From NCBI RefSeq assembly GCF_000617845.2, contig NZ_DF820425.1, forward strand, positions 1,061,690 through 1,125,689: a stretch of DNA of 64,000 nucleotides, written 5' to 3'. Positions within the stretch are counted from its first letter, which is position 1, and every line of letters begins with the position of its first letter. Positions 44,619 through 53,815 of this stretch are shown piece by piece. Below the pieces are notes generated by a model. The model was given only the letters and a program-made list of their open reading frames with translations, searched no databases and was not told where the DNA came from. The stretch is from Bradyrhizobium sp. DOA9 (GTDB lineage Bacteria; Pseudomonadota; Alphaproteobacteria; Rhizobiales; Xanthobacteraceae). A program made the position numbers and the translations under genes.

Positions 44619-45728
44619 ATGACCAAGGCCGGGCTATCGATCATCGACGAGGTCGAATCCGCACTGCGGATCGGCTCGCCGGAAAAGGGCCTGGCGACGG
44701 CGCGGCGCGTCACCGAGCTGTTCCTCTCCTCCGCCGGCAATTTCGACGACGAGCAGATCGCGCTGTTCGACGACGTGCTCGAGCGCCTGATCGGCACCAT
44801 CGAGCTGCGCGCCATCGCCGACGTGGCCGCCCGCATCGCGCTGGCCGAGATCAGCGCGCAGCTGGCGCCGATCGCGCAGGCGCCGCCGTCGGTGATCCGC
44901 CGCCTCGCCAACAATGACGAGATCCGCATCGCCGGTCCCGTGCTGCAGGAATCGGCGCGGCTCGACGATTGCGAGCTGGTGAAGATCGCATCAGCCAAGG
45001 GCGAGCCGCATCTGCTCGCGGTCGCCGGCCGCTGGTGGCTGAAGGAGATCGTCACCGACGCGCTGCTGGCGCGCCGCTATCCCAGCGTCAGCCGACGGCT
45101 TGCCGCCAATCCCGGCGCGCGCGTCTCCGGAAAAGGATTTGCCATCATCGTCGGCCAGGCCGAAAGCGACCCGGAGCTGGCGGTCAGCGTCGGCGTCCGC
45201 GTCGATCTGCCCGCGGAGCTGCGCCGCCAATTGCTGCGCTCGGCGACCGATGCCGTGCGCACCCGCCTGCTGTCGCGCGCCCCGCCGCATCTGTTCGAGG
45301 AGATCCAGAGCGCGATCGCTGCCGTCGCCATCGGCGCCGAGCGCGACATGTCGGCGGCGCGCGATTTCGAGGGTGCCAAGCGCGCCATTGCCGGCCTGAA
45401 GGCCACCGGCCAGCTCAACGAGGCGACGCTGCTCGGCTTCGCCAAACAACGGCGCTATGAGGAGACGGTGGCGGCGCTGGCGGCGTTATCGGGGTCGACG
45501 GTCGAGGTGATTCGCCCGCTGATGCAGAGTCTCCGCGAGGACGGCCTGCTGGTGCCATGCAAGGCCGCTGGGCTCAGCTGGGAGACGACCATGGCCGTGC
45601 TCGAATGCCGTTTCGCGACAGGCGCGATGAAGCCCGCGGACATCGCCAGGGCGCAGGGGCATTTTGCGAGAATGACGGCGGAGAACGCCAAGCGGACGCT
45701 GCGATTCTGGCAGGTGCGGGCGCTGTAG
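44619..45728 (+). CDS. DUF2336 protein
   Basis: 369 aa from MTKAGLSIIDEVESALRIGS; the open frame extends back into the repeat, but that part is clearly repeat translation. The protein is all-helical with HEAT-like character (ERLIGTIELRAIADVAARIA, then RYPSVSRRLAANPGARVSGK). It fits the alphaproteobacterial DUF2336 family of unknown function. IS copy 2 lies 239 bp upstream. Confidence 0.85.
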   Translation: MTKAGLSIIDEVESALRIGSPEKGLATARRVTELFLSSAGNFDDEQIALFDDVLERLIGTIELRAIADVAARIALAEISAQLAPIAQAPPSVIRRLANNDEIRIAGPVLQESARLDDCELVKIASAKGEPHLLAVAGRWWLKEIVTDALLARRYPSVSRRLAANPGARVSGKGFAIIVGQAESDPELAVSVGVRVDLPAELRRQLLRSATDAVRTRLLSRAPPHLFEEIQSAIAAVAIGAERDMSAARDFEGAKRAIAGLKATGQLNEATLLGFAKQRRYEETVAALAALSGSTVEVIRPLMQSLREDGLLVPCKAAGLSWETTMAVLECRFATGAMKPADIARAQGHFARMTAENAKRTLRFWQVRAL

Positions 45729-45756
45729 GGCGCTTGCTGCTCATCACACATTCCGC

Positions 45757-45790
45757 TGTCATTGCCCGCGGAAGCGGGCAATCGGCCGAG
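45757..45790. repeat. short palindromic repeat after the DUF2336 gene
   Basis: GTCATTGCCCGCGGAAGCGG, then GCAATCGG. It is a fragment of the hairpin type found at 15398-15500. Confidence 0.5.
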
Positions 45791-45807
45791 CCGGGCGACG
45801 ACACCAA

Positions 45808-47061
45808 CTATGTGGTGAGCCGCTCGCCATCAACGCCCGCAACCAATCGGGGCACCACGCTCCCGACTCGCTCGCCTGCAATCGCCACCGGCAGATAATG
45901 CTCCGTACGGCCCTGCCCGTCGCTCTCGATCAGCACATCGCGCGTTGCGCCGATCTCGGATTGCAGGCGCTGCCGCAAGGCCGCCTCCCCCGCAGCCCGC
46001 AGCCGCTTCGCACGCTCCTTGATCTCAGGACCCGCCACCTGCGGCATCCGCGCGGCCGGCGTGCCGGGACGCGGGGAATAGGGGAAGACGTGCAGGAAAG
46101 TCAGGCCGCATTCTTCGACGAGGTCGAGCGAGCGCGCGAGCATGTCCTCGGTCTCGGTCGGGAAGCCCGCGATGATGTCGGCGCCGAAGACGATATCCGG
46201 GCGCAGGCGGCGCACCTGATCGCAGAACGCGATGGCGTCGGCCCTCGAATGCCGCCGCTTCATGCGCTTCAGGATCATGTCGTCGCCCGACTGCAGCGAC
46301 AGGTGCAGATGCGGCATCAGCCGCGCATCCTCGGCGATGGCATCGAGCAGATCGTCATCCGCCTCGATCGAATCGATCGAGGAGATGCGCAGGCGCTTGA
46401 GCTCGGGCACATGGCGCAGGATCTGCCTGGTCAGCATGCCGAGCCTGGGCGCACCGGGCAGGTCCGCGCCGTAGCTGGTGAGATCGACGCCGGTCAGCAC
46501 GATCTCGGCATGACCGCGCTCGACCAGGGTGCGCACCTGATCGACTACCGCACCCATCGGCACCGAGCGCGAATTGCCGCGGCCAAAGGGGATGATGCAA
46601 AAGGTGCAGCGATGGTCGCAGCCGTTCTGCACCTGCACGAACACCCGCGGCAGGCCGCTGGCAAAGCCATCGACGAGATGCGGCGCCATCTCCTTTACTG
46701 CCATGATGTCGCTGACGGCGATCTTCTCAATGGCGCCGATGTCGAAAGCATCGCGTGCCTTCCGCCACGCTTCGCCGCGCATCTTGTCGTCATTGCCGAC
46801 GACACGATCGACCTCGGCCATGTTGGCGAACATGCTGCTTTGCGTCTGCGCCGCGCAGCCGGTGACGACGATGCGCGCCTCGGGGCGCTCGCGCTTCAAT
46901 TTGCGGATCGACTGGCGCGCCTGCGCCACCGCCTCATTCGTGACGGCGCAGCTGTTGATGACGATGGTGTCGGACAGGCCCGCCCCCTCCGCCTCGCGGC
47001 GGATCACCTCGGCCTCGAAGGCGTTGAGACGGCAGCCGAAGGTGAAGACGTCGACGGCCAT
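45808..47061 (-). CDS. mtaB: tRNA t6A37 methylthiotransferase MtaB
   Basis: 417 aa methylthiotransferase. The N-terminal [4Fe-4S] Cys are C10 (TFGCRLNAFEAEVI), C38 (INSCAVTNEAV) and C69 (VTGCAAQ). The radical-SAM cluster is CDHRCTFC (C148, C152, C155). A TRAM-like C-terminus is present. MtaB converts t6A37 to ms2t6A37 in tRNA. GCRLN rather than the GCQMN form separates it from MiaB. It overlaps dapF by one base. Confidence 0.93.
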   Translation of the reverse strand: MAVDVFTFGCRLNAFEAEVIRREAEGAGLSDTIVINSCAVTNEAVAQARQSIRKLKRERPEARIVVTGCAAQTQSSMFANMAEVDRVVGNDDKMRGEAWRKARDAFDIGAIEKIAVSDIMAVKEMAPHLVDGFASGLPRVFVQVQNGCDHRCTFCIIPFGRGNSRSVPMGAVVDQVRTLVERGHAEIVLTGVDLTSYGADLPGAPRLGMLTRQILRHVPELKRLRISSIDSIEADDDLLDAIAEDARLMPHLHLSLQSGDDMILKRMKRRHSRADAIAFCDQVRRLRPDIVFGADIIAGFPTETEDMLARSLDLVEECGLTFLHVFPYSPRPGTPAARMPQVAGPEIKERAKRLRAAGEAALRQRLQSEIGATRDVLIESDGQGRTEHYLPVAIAGERVGSVVPRLVAGVDGERLTT

Positions 47062-47936
47062 CAGGCGACCGGCGCGAACAGCGCCGGATCGAAGCTGCCC
47101 TCATATTCGAAAGTCGCGGTGCCCGTCATCAGCACGTGGTCGTCGCGATCGCGCCATTCAATGCCGAGCTTGCCGCCGGGCAAGGTGATCTCGACCTTGC
47201 GCTCGGCACGCTTCAGCCGCGCGGCGGCGACCGCCGTGGCACAGGCCGCCGACCCGCAGGCCTTGGTCAGGCCGGCACCGCGCTCCCAGGTGCGGATCGT
47301 GATGTGCTCGCGATCGACGATATGGGCGAGCGTGATGTTGGCGCGCTCGGGGAAGATCGGATGGTTTTCCAGGAGCGGACCGAAGCGGCCGAGATCGTAG
47401 GCGTTGACGTCGTCCACCCAGAACACCGCGTGCGGATTGCCCATGCTCACCACGGAGGGCGAATGCAGGATCGGATTGTCGATCGGCCCGATCTGCAATT
47501 CGATGTAGCGGGTGTCGCGAAACTCTTCCGCCAGCGGAATGTCCTGCCAGCCGAATTTTGGCGCGCCCATGTCGACGGTGTAGAGATCCGGCGCGGGACC
47601 CTGCCAGGCATTGAGCAGGCCGGCGGCGGTCTCGAAGGTCGCCGTGGTCTGGCCGGTCTTCTCGAAGATGCGGCGCACGACGCAGCGCATGCCGTTGCCA
47701 CAGGCGCCGGCCTCCGAGCCGTCATTGTTGTAGATGCTGATGAAGGCCTCGGTGCCGTCGAGCCGCGGCTTCGAGAGCACCATGAGCTGGTCGTAAGCCA
47801 CGCCGCCGTTCGCGGACGCGACGGCGCGGGCGTCGTCGGGCGTGACCTTGGCCGTCGAATCGCGCAAGTCGACAACGACGATCTCGTTGCCGATGCCGTT
47901 CATCTTGGCAAATGCGTGGTTGGCCAGCGCGCTCAT
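47061..47936 (-). CDS. dapF: diaminopimelate epimerase
   Basis: 291 aa. The two catalytic cysteines are C79 ([11 protein letters not shown]) and C227 ([13 protein letters not shown]). [17 protein letters not shown] is the typical start. It makes meso-diaminopimelate for lysine and peptidoglycan. It is translationally coupled to mtaB. Confidence 0.98.
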   Translation of the reverse strand: MSALANHAFAKMNGIGNEIVVVDLRDSTAKVTPDDARAVASANGGVAYDQLMVLSKPRLDGTEAFISIYNNDGSEAGACGNGMRCVVRRIFEKTGQTTATFETAAGLLNAWQGPAPDLYTVDMGAPKFGWQDIPLAEEFRDTRYIELQIGPIDNPILHSPSVVSMGNPHAVFWVDDVNAYDLGRFGPLLENHPIFPERANITLAHIVDREHITIRTWERGAGLTKACGSAACATAVAAARLKRAERKVEITLPGGKLGIEWRDRDDHVLMTGTATFEYEGSFDPALFAPVA

Positions 47937-48160
47937 GAAAATTCCCGAATTTCGCCTGCCTTATATGGCGATCCTCGGCCGCTTGGCCAGTGATTTGCGG
48001 CCGCGGACCGGGACATGGGCCAAGGTGCCTGCCAAGGGAACGTGCCATGACGCATCTGTCATGGGACGAATTCGGCGCCCGCGTGTTAGAACGGCGCGGT
48101 TCGCGCGAACCGGGACGCGCGGCCGGGTTAAGGCCTTGGTGGGTAAGGCCTTGATGAATT

Positions 48161-48184
48161 GAGGCCCCGACGAAGCGGGGCCTC
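48161..48184 (+). promoter_or_regulatory. hairpin in the leader of the GyrI-like gene
   Basis: GAGGCCCCG-ACGAAG-CGGGGCCTC is a perfect 9-bp stem ending 12 bp before the start codon at 48197, just upstream of the ribosome-binding GGGAG. Upstream, AAGGCCTTG occurs twice (48130-48138, 48145-48153), spaced 15 bp. It could control initiation or be a terminator remnant; there is no U-run. Confidence 0.4.
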
Positions 48185-48196
48185 GGGGAGAATAGA

Positions 48197-48928
48197 ATGA
48201 CCAGTTTTCGTCGCCTCGCTTTGGCCGCGCTGATCCCGGCTGCGGTCTTGTCGCTTGGGGTGTCAGGCGCTCTGGCGCAGACGCCGAGCCCCGCACCGGC
48301 GGCCTCCGCGAGCCCGTCGCCCGCGCCATCGGCAGCACCCGCCCCGGCCGCGAGCGCTTCGCCGGCACCGGTGGCAACGCCTTCGCCGGCGGCCAGCGCG
48401 TCACCATCTCCGGCCCCGACGGCTCCGCCCCCGGCGGCGGCCGCGACGCCCGCGCCGGTTCAGACGGCCGATCCCTTCGGCCTCGAGACCACGCTCGTGT
48501 CGAAGAAGGTCGTGATGGTCAAGGGCACCGCCAATTGGGACTCGGCCTTCGACACGCTGATCGACGCGTTCAAGGCGCTGAACACGCTGCTCGACAAGCA
48601 GGGCATCAAGCCGTCAGGCAATTCGATGATCGTCTACACCTCGACCGACGACACCGGCTTCACCTTCCTTGCCGAGGTCCCGGTCGAGCAGGACCCGAAG
48701 AACCTGCCCAAGGACATGAGCGTCGGCAAGTCGCCTGAAGGCAAGGCACTGAAATTCGTCCATCGCGGCTCCTACGACAACATGGACAACACCTACGAGG
48801 CGATCACCAACCACCTCGACGACAAGAGGCTGGAAGCCAAGGACACCTTCATCGAGGAGTACCTCACCGATCCCCTGAAGACGGCCGAGGACAAGCTCGT
48901 GATCAATGTTTTCGTGCCACTGAAGTGA
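48197..48928 (+). CDS. secreted protein with Pro/Ala/Ser linker and GyrI-like domain
   Basis: 243 aa. A signal peptide (LALAALIPAAVLSLGVSGAL, cleavage after about A27) is followed by about 60 residues of Pro/Ala/Ser low complexity with repeated SPAPSA-type units (29-90). The domain at about 92-243 (LETTLVSKKVVMVKGTANWD, then LDDKRLEAKDTFIEEYLTDP) resembles GyrI-like/SOUL-type ligand-binding folds. A GyrI-like domain outside the cytoplasm is unusual. The next gene begins 5 bp later, so they are likely co-transcribed. Confidence 0.8.
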   Translation: MTSFRRLALAALIPAAVLSLGVSGALAQTPSPAPAASASPSPAPSAAPAPAASASPAPVATPSPAASASPSPAPTAPPPAAAATPAPVQTADPFGLETTLVSKKVVMVKGTANWDSAFDTLIDAFKALNTLLDKQGIKPSGNSMIVYTSTDDTGFTFLAEVPVEQDPKNLPKDMSVGKSPEGKALKFVHRGSYDNMDNTYEAITNHLDDKRLEAKDTFIEEYLTDPLKTAEDKLVINVFVPLK

Positions 48929-48933
48929 GAGAG

Positions 48934-49635
48934 ATGAAAAAGCCTGCCGTACTCGCCGCCGTCCTTGCCAACACACTGCTGGCCGCGCCCGCGTGCGCCG
49001 AGGATTTTCCTTCCGCCATCTCGGTGAGCGGCGAAGCCTCGGTGTCCGCAGCGCCCGATCTCGCGCAGATCGATGCCGGTGTCGCCAGCGACGCCAAGAC
49101 GGCAAAGGAAGCCTCCGATGCCAACAACGCCGCGATGGGCAAGGTGCTGCTGGCGCTGAAGGGCGCAGGCATCGCCGAGAAGGACTACCAGACCTCGCGG
49201 CTGTCGCTGCAGCCGCAATACGGCCAGAACAAATCCACCGGCGCCTCGCCGGTGGTCGGCTTCCGCGCCAGCAACCGCGTCACCGTGAAGATCCGCGACG
49301 TCACCAAGGTGGCCGGCATCATCGACACGCTGGTTGCCGCCGGCGCCAACGACATCGGCAATATCTCGTTCGAGGTGACGCAGGCTTCGAAGCTGCTGGA
49401 TGACGCGCGCGAGCAGGCAGTCGCCGATGCGCGCCGCAAGGCGGAGATCTACGCCAAGGCCACCGGCGTGACGCTGGGCGCGCCGCTGAGCGTCACCGAG
49501 GGCGGCGGACCGGTGCCGCTGTTCAAGGGCCGCATGGCGACCGCTCCGATGGCGGCGCCAGCCGCAGTCGCGCCCGGCGAGGAGACGCTGACAGTGACGG
49601 TGAATGTGAGCTGGGCGATCAAGCCTAAGGAATAG
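48934..49635 (+). CDS. SIMPL-domain (DUF541) periplasmic protein
   Basis: 233 aa from MKKPAVLAAVLANTLLAAPA; cleavage after about residue 22 (ACAED). The mature part is a SIMPL/DUF541 domain (ISVSGEASVSAAPDLAQIDA, then GAGIAEKDYQTSRLSLQPQY and GFRASNRVTVKIRDVTKVAG). SIMPL proteins are periplasmic or outer-membrane associated oligomers of uncertain function, some linked to oxidative stress. It is paired with the GyrI-like gene upstream. Confidence 0.9.
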   Translation: MKKPAVLAAVLANTLLAAPACAEDFPSAISVSGEASVSAAPDLAQIDAGVASDAKTAKEASDANNAAMGKVLLALKGAGIAEKDYQTSRLSLQPQYGQNKSTGASPVVGFRASNRVTVKIRDVTKVAGIIDTLVAAGANDIGNISFEVTQASKLLDDAREQAVADARRKAEIYAKATGVTLGAPLSVTEGGGPVPLFKGRMATAPMAAPAAVAPGEETLTVTVNVSWAIKPKE

Positions 49636-49640
49636 CAGGT

Positions 49641-49785
49641 CTCGTGTCCCGGACGCGCTGCAGCGTGAAGCGCTGCTGCGCAGAGCCGGGACCCAGTAAG
49701 TCACAAGGTACATTGCCGCGACGACATGGGCCCCGGCTCTGCAGCGCACCGTCGAAGTGACGCTGCGCTGCGTCCGGGGCACGAG
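49641..49785. repeat. family B repeat, copy 3
   Basis: CTCGTGTCCCGGACGCGCTG ... GCAGAGCCGGGACCCAG ... GCCCCGGCTCTGCAGCGCAC ... TGCGTCCGGGGCACGAG. It shares long identical runs with 6860-6999. Confidence 0.8.
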
Positions 49786-49803
49786 CGGTGTGTGCGGAGA
49801 GAC

Positions 49804-50868
49804 CTAAATCTCCACCACCTGCCCCGGCAGCATCGCCACGAACCGTTCCTGCGGAATCTTCGCGGCATCGAGCGCTTCGACCAACGCCTTCGCCGGCGCG
49901 TCGATGGCTTCGTCGGTCAGCTGGAACGTGCCGTGATGATGCCCGAGCGCGGCTTCCGCGCCGCAATCGGCGAGCGCTTTCACCGCGTCTTCCGGATTCA
50001 TATGCTGGTCGCGCATGAACCAGCGCGGCTCGTAGGCGCCAATGGGAAGGATCGCCAGGCGCAGCTTGCCGTGCTTCTCGGCGACGCGGCGAAAGTGCCG
50101 GCCATCGCCATAGCCGGAATCGCAGACCACGTAGATTTTTCCAGCCGGCGTCTCCAGGACAAAACTGGCCCACAGCGCCTTGTTGCGATCGAACAGACCG
50201 CGCGCGGTCCAGTGCCGGGTCGGCACCAGATGCACCGCGACGCCTTCGCCGAGCGCGACGCGATCATGCCAGTCGAACGCCTCCGCCTTGATCGTGGAAT
50301 CCCAGCTGCGCATGGTGACGTCGTTGCCGAGCGGGGTGACGATGCGCGGAGCGAAATTCTTGGTGAGCCGCGACAGCGTCGCGATGTCGAGATGATCGTA
50401 ATGGCCGTGCGAGACCAGCACGACGTCGATCTTCGGCAGCTTCTCGAAGGCGATGCCGGGGTCGTTGTGCCGCTTCGGCCCGGCGAAGGCGACCGGTGAG
50501 ACCCGCTCCGACCAGACCGGATCGATGAGGATGTTGAGGCCGCCGGCCTGGATCAGCCAGCTGGCGTGGCCGACGAAGGAGAGCCGCACCTTGTCGCCAT
50601 CGACCCGCGCCGGCGGCGTATCGGCATGCGGGCTCGGGGCCCAATCCGGCCAGGTCGCGCGCCGCCGCTTGCCGCTGAACTGCCAGCGCAGCACCTCGCG
50701 CAGCGATTTCGGCGGCGAGCCGTCCGGATCGAAGAAGGTCAGGCCGTCGAAATGGTCGGAGGCGGGACCGTCATAGGTTTTCATGCTGGACATCCAGAGC
50801 GGGGGGACGCCGACCAGCGCACCGGCTCCGGCGAATAGTCCGAAAAGGCGGCGGCGGGTGATCGGCAC
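49804..50868 (-). CDS. MBL-fold metallohydrolase (UlaG/NAPE-PLD-like)
   Basis: 354 aa. The N-terminus TRRRLFGLFAGAGALVGVPP resembles a twin-arginine signal or anchor, so the enzyme probably acts outside the cytoplasm. The metal motif is SHGHYDHLD, preceded by VRLSFVGHASWLIQAGGLNI, then LIDPVWSERVSP, and followed by GHHHGTFQLTDE. The pattern is that of the NAPE-PLD/UlaG branch of metallo-beta-lactamases. The substrate is unknown. Confidence 0.88.
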   Translation of the reverse strand: MPITRRRLFGLFAGAGALVGVPPLWMSSMKTYDGPASDHFDGLTFFDPDGSPPKSLREVLRWQFSGKRRRATWPDWAPSPHADTPPARVDGDKVRLSFVGHASWLIQAGGLNILIDPVWSERVSPVAFAGPKRHNDPGIAFEKLPKIDVVLVSHGHYDHLDIATLSRLTKNFAPRIVTPLGNDVTMRSWDSTIKAEAFDWHDRVALGEGVAVHLVPTRHWTARGLFDRNKALWASFVLETPAGKIYVVCDSGYGDGRHFRRVAEKHGKLRLAILPIGAYEPRWFMRDQHMNPEDAVKALADCGAEAALGHHHGTFQLTDEAIDAPAKALVEALDAAKIPQERFVAMLPGQVVEI

Positions 50869-51183
50869 GGCGGGGGCTTCTAGGGATGGTGGAGGTGGTA
50901 AGACATCACCGCCTATATGGGCGGGGCCGGCGGAAAAGGAACCGCGACAAAAGGATCACGTTTTCAGAACCTTGCCTTACCAAGGGCGGGCCGGCACCCT
51001 AACTTTCCTTGACTTTTGGGCGGGAGCGGCGTTTAACCCCGCCACTTTCTCGGAAAGGCTTTCTTTTCGACCCGCCGACCGGCCCACGAGGCCGGAGGTC
51101 AACGCCCGACAGCGCTGTGCGCCCTCGGGCGCAAAGGTGTTTGGAAGATCGCCATTCTGGCGAGCAGGACAAGGACAACTTCA
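50869..51183. other. divergent intergenic region, MBL gene and ffh
   Basis: 315 bp without a gene. It has small palindromes (CCGCC-TATATG-GGCGG near 50911; CCGGCC / GGCCGG at 51079-51095; GCGCCC-TC-GGGCGC at 51119-51132). TTGACTTTTGGGCGGGAGCG then GCGTTTAAC near 51009-51037 is a possible but weak promoter for ffh. Confidence 0.5.
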
Positions 51184-52734
51184 TTGTTCGACAATCTGTC
51201 GGAACGGCTTGGCGGCATTCTCGATCGTCTGACGGGGCGCGGTGCGCTGACCGAAAAGGACGTCGACGCCGCAATGCGCGAGGTGCGCCGCGCGCTGCTG
51301 GAGGCCGACGTCGCGCTCGAGGTGGTCCGCAGCTTCACCGAGCGCGTGCGCGAGCAGGCGATCGGCGCCACTGTCGTCAAGTCGGTCACCCCCGGCCAGA
51401 TGGTGGTCAAGATCGTCCATGACGAGCTGATCAACACGCTCGGCAGCGAAGGCCAGACCATCGACGTCAACTCCGTGCCGCCGGTGCCGATCATGATGGT
51501 CGGCCTGCAGGGCTCCGGCAAGACCACCACCACCGCAAAGCTCGCTCGCCGCCTGGTCCAGCGCGACAAGCGCAAGGTGCTGATGGCCTCGCTCGACGTC
51601 TACCGCCCGGCGGCGATGGAGCAGCTGGCCGTGCTCGGCCGCGACCTCGACATTCCCACTTTGCCAATCGTTGCCGGCCAGCAGCCGCCGCAAATCGCCA
51701 AGCGCGCGCTGGAAGCCGGCAAGCTCGGCGGCTACGACATCGTACTGCTCGACACCGCCGGCCGCACCACGCTCGACGAAGAGATGATGGCGGAGGCGGC
51801 TGCGATCAAAGCCGCGGCCAATCCGCACGAAGTGCTGCTGGTCGCCGACAGTCTCACCGGCCAGGACGCCGTGAATCTCGCGCGCTCGTTCGACCAGCGC
51901 GTCGGTCTCACCGGCATCGTGCTCACGCGAGTTGACGGCGACGGCCGCGGCGGCGCCGCGCTGTCGATGCGCGCCGTCACCGGCAAGCCGATCAAGCTGA
52001 TCGGCACCGGTGAAAAGACCGACGCGCTGGAAGACTTCCATCCCGATCGTATCGCCGGCCGCATCCTCGGGATGGGCGACGTGGTCTCGCTGGTCGAGCG
52101 CGCCGCCGCCAATATCGACGCCGAGAAGGCCGCGCGCACCGCCGAGCGCATGCGCAAGGGTCAGTTCGACCTCAACGACATGCGCGAGCAGCTGCTGCAG
52201 ATGGCCAATATGGGCGGCATCAGCGGGCTGATGGGCATGATGCCCGGCATCTCCAAGATGAAGAACCAGATCGCGGCCGCCGGCATCGACGACAAGATCC
52301 TGAAGCGCCAGGTCGCGATCATCGATTCCATGACGCGCGACGAGCGCCGTCATCCGGACCTCCTGAAGGCCAGCCGCAAGAAGCGCATCGCGGCCGGCAG
52401 CGGCCAGAGCGTCGAGCACGTCAACAAGCTGCTCAAGATGCACCGGAACATGGCCGATATGATGAAGGCCATGGGCTCGGGCAAGCGCGGCCCGCTCGCC
52501 GGCATCGCGCAGGCGATGGGCTTCGGCGGCGGCATGAAGATGCCCTCGCCGGAAGAGATGAAGGCGCTGCAGGAGAAGATGCAAGGCGCGGGCGGCGGAC
52601 AAGGCCTGCCGAATCTGCCGAAGGATTTGCCGCCCGGTCTTCGCACCGGCCTGCCGAACCTTCCGGGGCTGACCGGGCTAAGCGGCAAGCCGACGCTGCC
52701 CGGCCTCGGCGGCTTCCCGGGCAAGAAGAAATGA
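51184..52734 (+). CDS. ffh: signal recognition particle protein Ffh
   Basis: 516 aa. The NG domain has G1 GLQGSGKT at residues 107-114, DTAGRTTLDEEMMAEA and TRVDGDGRGGAALSM. The Met-rich M domain (about 325-450) binds 4.5S RNA and signal peptides, and a Gly/Pro/Leu tail follows. The start is TTG at 51184 (MFDNLSERLGG), with AAGGACAA upstream. Start of the conserved ffh-rpsP-rimM-trmD-rplS string; a repeat separates it from rpsP. Confidence 0.98.
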   Translation: MFDNLSERLGGILDRLTGRGALTEKDVDAAMREVRRALLEADVALEVVRSFTERVREQAIGATVVKSVTPGQMVVKIVHDELINTLGSEGQTIDVNSVPPVPIMMVGLQGSGKTTTTAKLARRLVQRDKRKVLMASLDVYRPAAMEQLAVLGRDLDIPTLPIVAGQQPPQIAKRALEAGKLGGYDIVLLDTAGRTTLDEEMMAEAAAIKAAANPHEVLLVADSLTGQDAVNLARSFDQRVGLTGIVLTRVDGDGRGGAALSMRAVTGKPIKLIGTGEKTDALEDFHPDRIAGRILGMGDVVSLVERAAANIDAEKAARTAERMRKGQFDLNDMREQLLQMANMGGISGLMGMMPGISKMKNQIAAAGIDDKILKRQVAIIDSMTRDERRHPDLLKASRKKRIAAGSGQSVEHVNKLLKMHRNMADMMKAMGSGKRGPLAGIAQAMGFGGGMKMPSPEEMKALQEKMQGAGGGQGLPNLPKDLPPGLRTGLPNLPGLTGLSGKPTLPGLGGFPGKKK

Positions 52735-52751
52735 GGTCACACTCTCTCACC

Positions 52752-52838
52752 CGTCATTGCGAGCGAAGCGAAGCAATCCAGAAATGCTTCCGCGGAAACA
52801 CTCTGGATTGCTTCGTCGCTTCGCTCCTCGCAATGACG
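52752..52838. repeat. family A repeat, copy 4
   Basis: 87 bp, ends CGTCATTGCGAGCG / CTCGCAATGACG, inner arms AAGCAATCCAGA / CTGGATTGCTTCG. It lies between ffh and rpsP. Confidence 0.87.
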
Positions 52839-52881
52839 AACCAAATAAACCTTTGAATTAACAACTACTCAGGAGACCAAC

Positions 52882-53214
52882 ATGTCCGTCGTTATCCGCC
52901 TCGCCCGCGCAGGCACCAAGAAGCGTCCCGTCTATCACGTCGTCGTCGCCGATTCGCGCTTTCCGCGCGATGGCCGCTTCATCGAGCGTCTCGGCCATTT
53001 CAATCCGCTGCTGCCGAAGGACAACGAGACCCGCCTCAAGCTCGACATGGACAAGGTGAAGGCCTGGCTCGCCAAGGGCGCGCAGCCGTCCGACCGCGTC
53101 GCGCGTTTCCTCGACGCCGCCGGCGTCAAGAAGCGCGAAGCGCGCAACAACCCCGAGAAGGCCGTGCCGCGCAAGGAGCGCAAGGCGCAGGCCGAAGCCG
53201 CCGCCAAGGCGTAA
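52882..53214 (+). CDS. rpsP: 30S ribosomal protein S16
   Basis: 110 aa. [20 protein letters not shown], then [20 protein letters not shown], is the S16 signature. The Lys/Ala-rich tail is longer than in E. coli (82 aa), as in other alphaproteobacteria. AGGAGA precedes the start. First gene of rpsP-rimM-trmD-rplS. Confidence 0.98.
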   Translation: MSVVIRLARAGTKKRPVYHVVVADSRFPRDGRFIERLGHFNPLLPKDNETRLKLDMDKVKAWLAKGAQPSDRVARFLDAAGVKKREARNNPEKAVPRKERKAQAEAAAKA

Positions 53215-53223
53215 GGCCGGATC

Positions 53224-53781
53224 ATGTCGGCGCTGGTCTGCGTCGCGCGGATCGGCGCCGCGCATGGGGTGCGCGGTGCGGTCAAGCTGTGGACCTTCAC
53301 CGAGGATCCCTTTGCCGTCCGCCGCTACGGCCCGCTGTCGACCAAGGACGGCCGGCGCCAGTTCGAAATCGCGCAGGTGCGCGAGGCCAAAGATCATCTG
53401 GTCGCGACATTCAAGGGTGTCGCGACCCGCGATGAGGCCGAGCGCCTCAACGGCATCGAGCTCTATGTCCCGCGCGACAAGCTGCCTGCGACGGACGAGG
53501 ACGAATATTACCACACCGACCTGATCGGGCTCGCCGCCGTCACCACGGGCGGCGATGCGCTCGGCCGCGTCCTCGCGATCCATAATTTCGGCGCCGGCGA
53601 CATCATCGAGATCGCGCCCCTCAAGGGCGCGACGATGCTGCTGCCGTTCTCCAACGCGGTGGTGCCGGAGGTCGATCTCAAAGGCGGCCGCGTCGTGATC
53701 GCGCTGCCGCAGGAGATCGAGGGGGATCGGGACGAAGAAGGTCCCTCCGCGAGTCGCCCCCGGGAAGACGGGGACCCGTAA
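53224..53781 (+). CDS. rimM: ribosome maturation factor RimM
   Basis: 185 aa. N-terminal RimM domain ([20 protein letters not shown], then FTEDP) and a PRC-barrel C-terminal domain ([20 protein letters not shown], then [12 protein letters not shown]). It binds S19 and assists 30S head assembly. It starts 9 bp after rpsP. A short acidic tail (EDGDP) extends past the usual end. Confidence 0.96.
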   Translation: MSALVCVARIGAAHGVRGAVKLWTFTEDPFAVRRYGPLSTKDGRRQFEIAQVREAKDHLVATFKGVATRDEAERLNGIELYVPRDKLPATDEDEYYHTDLIGLAAVTTGGDALGRVLAIHNFGAGDIIEIAPLKGATMLLPFSNAVVPEVDLKGGRVVIALPQEIEGDRDEEGPSASRPREDGDP

Positions 53782-53815
53782 CCACAGGCCGTGGTTTTTC
53801 GCTAAGCTGATCGCA

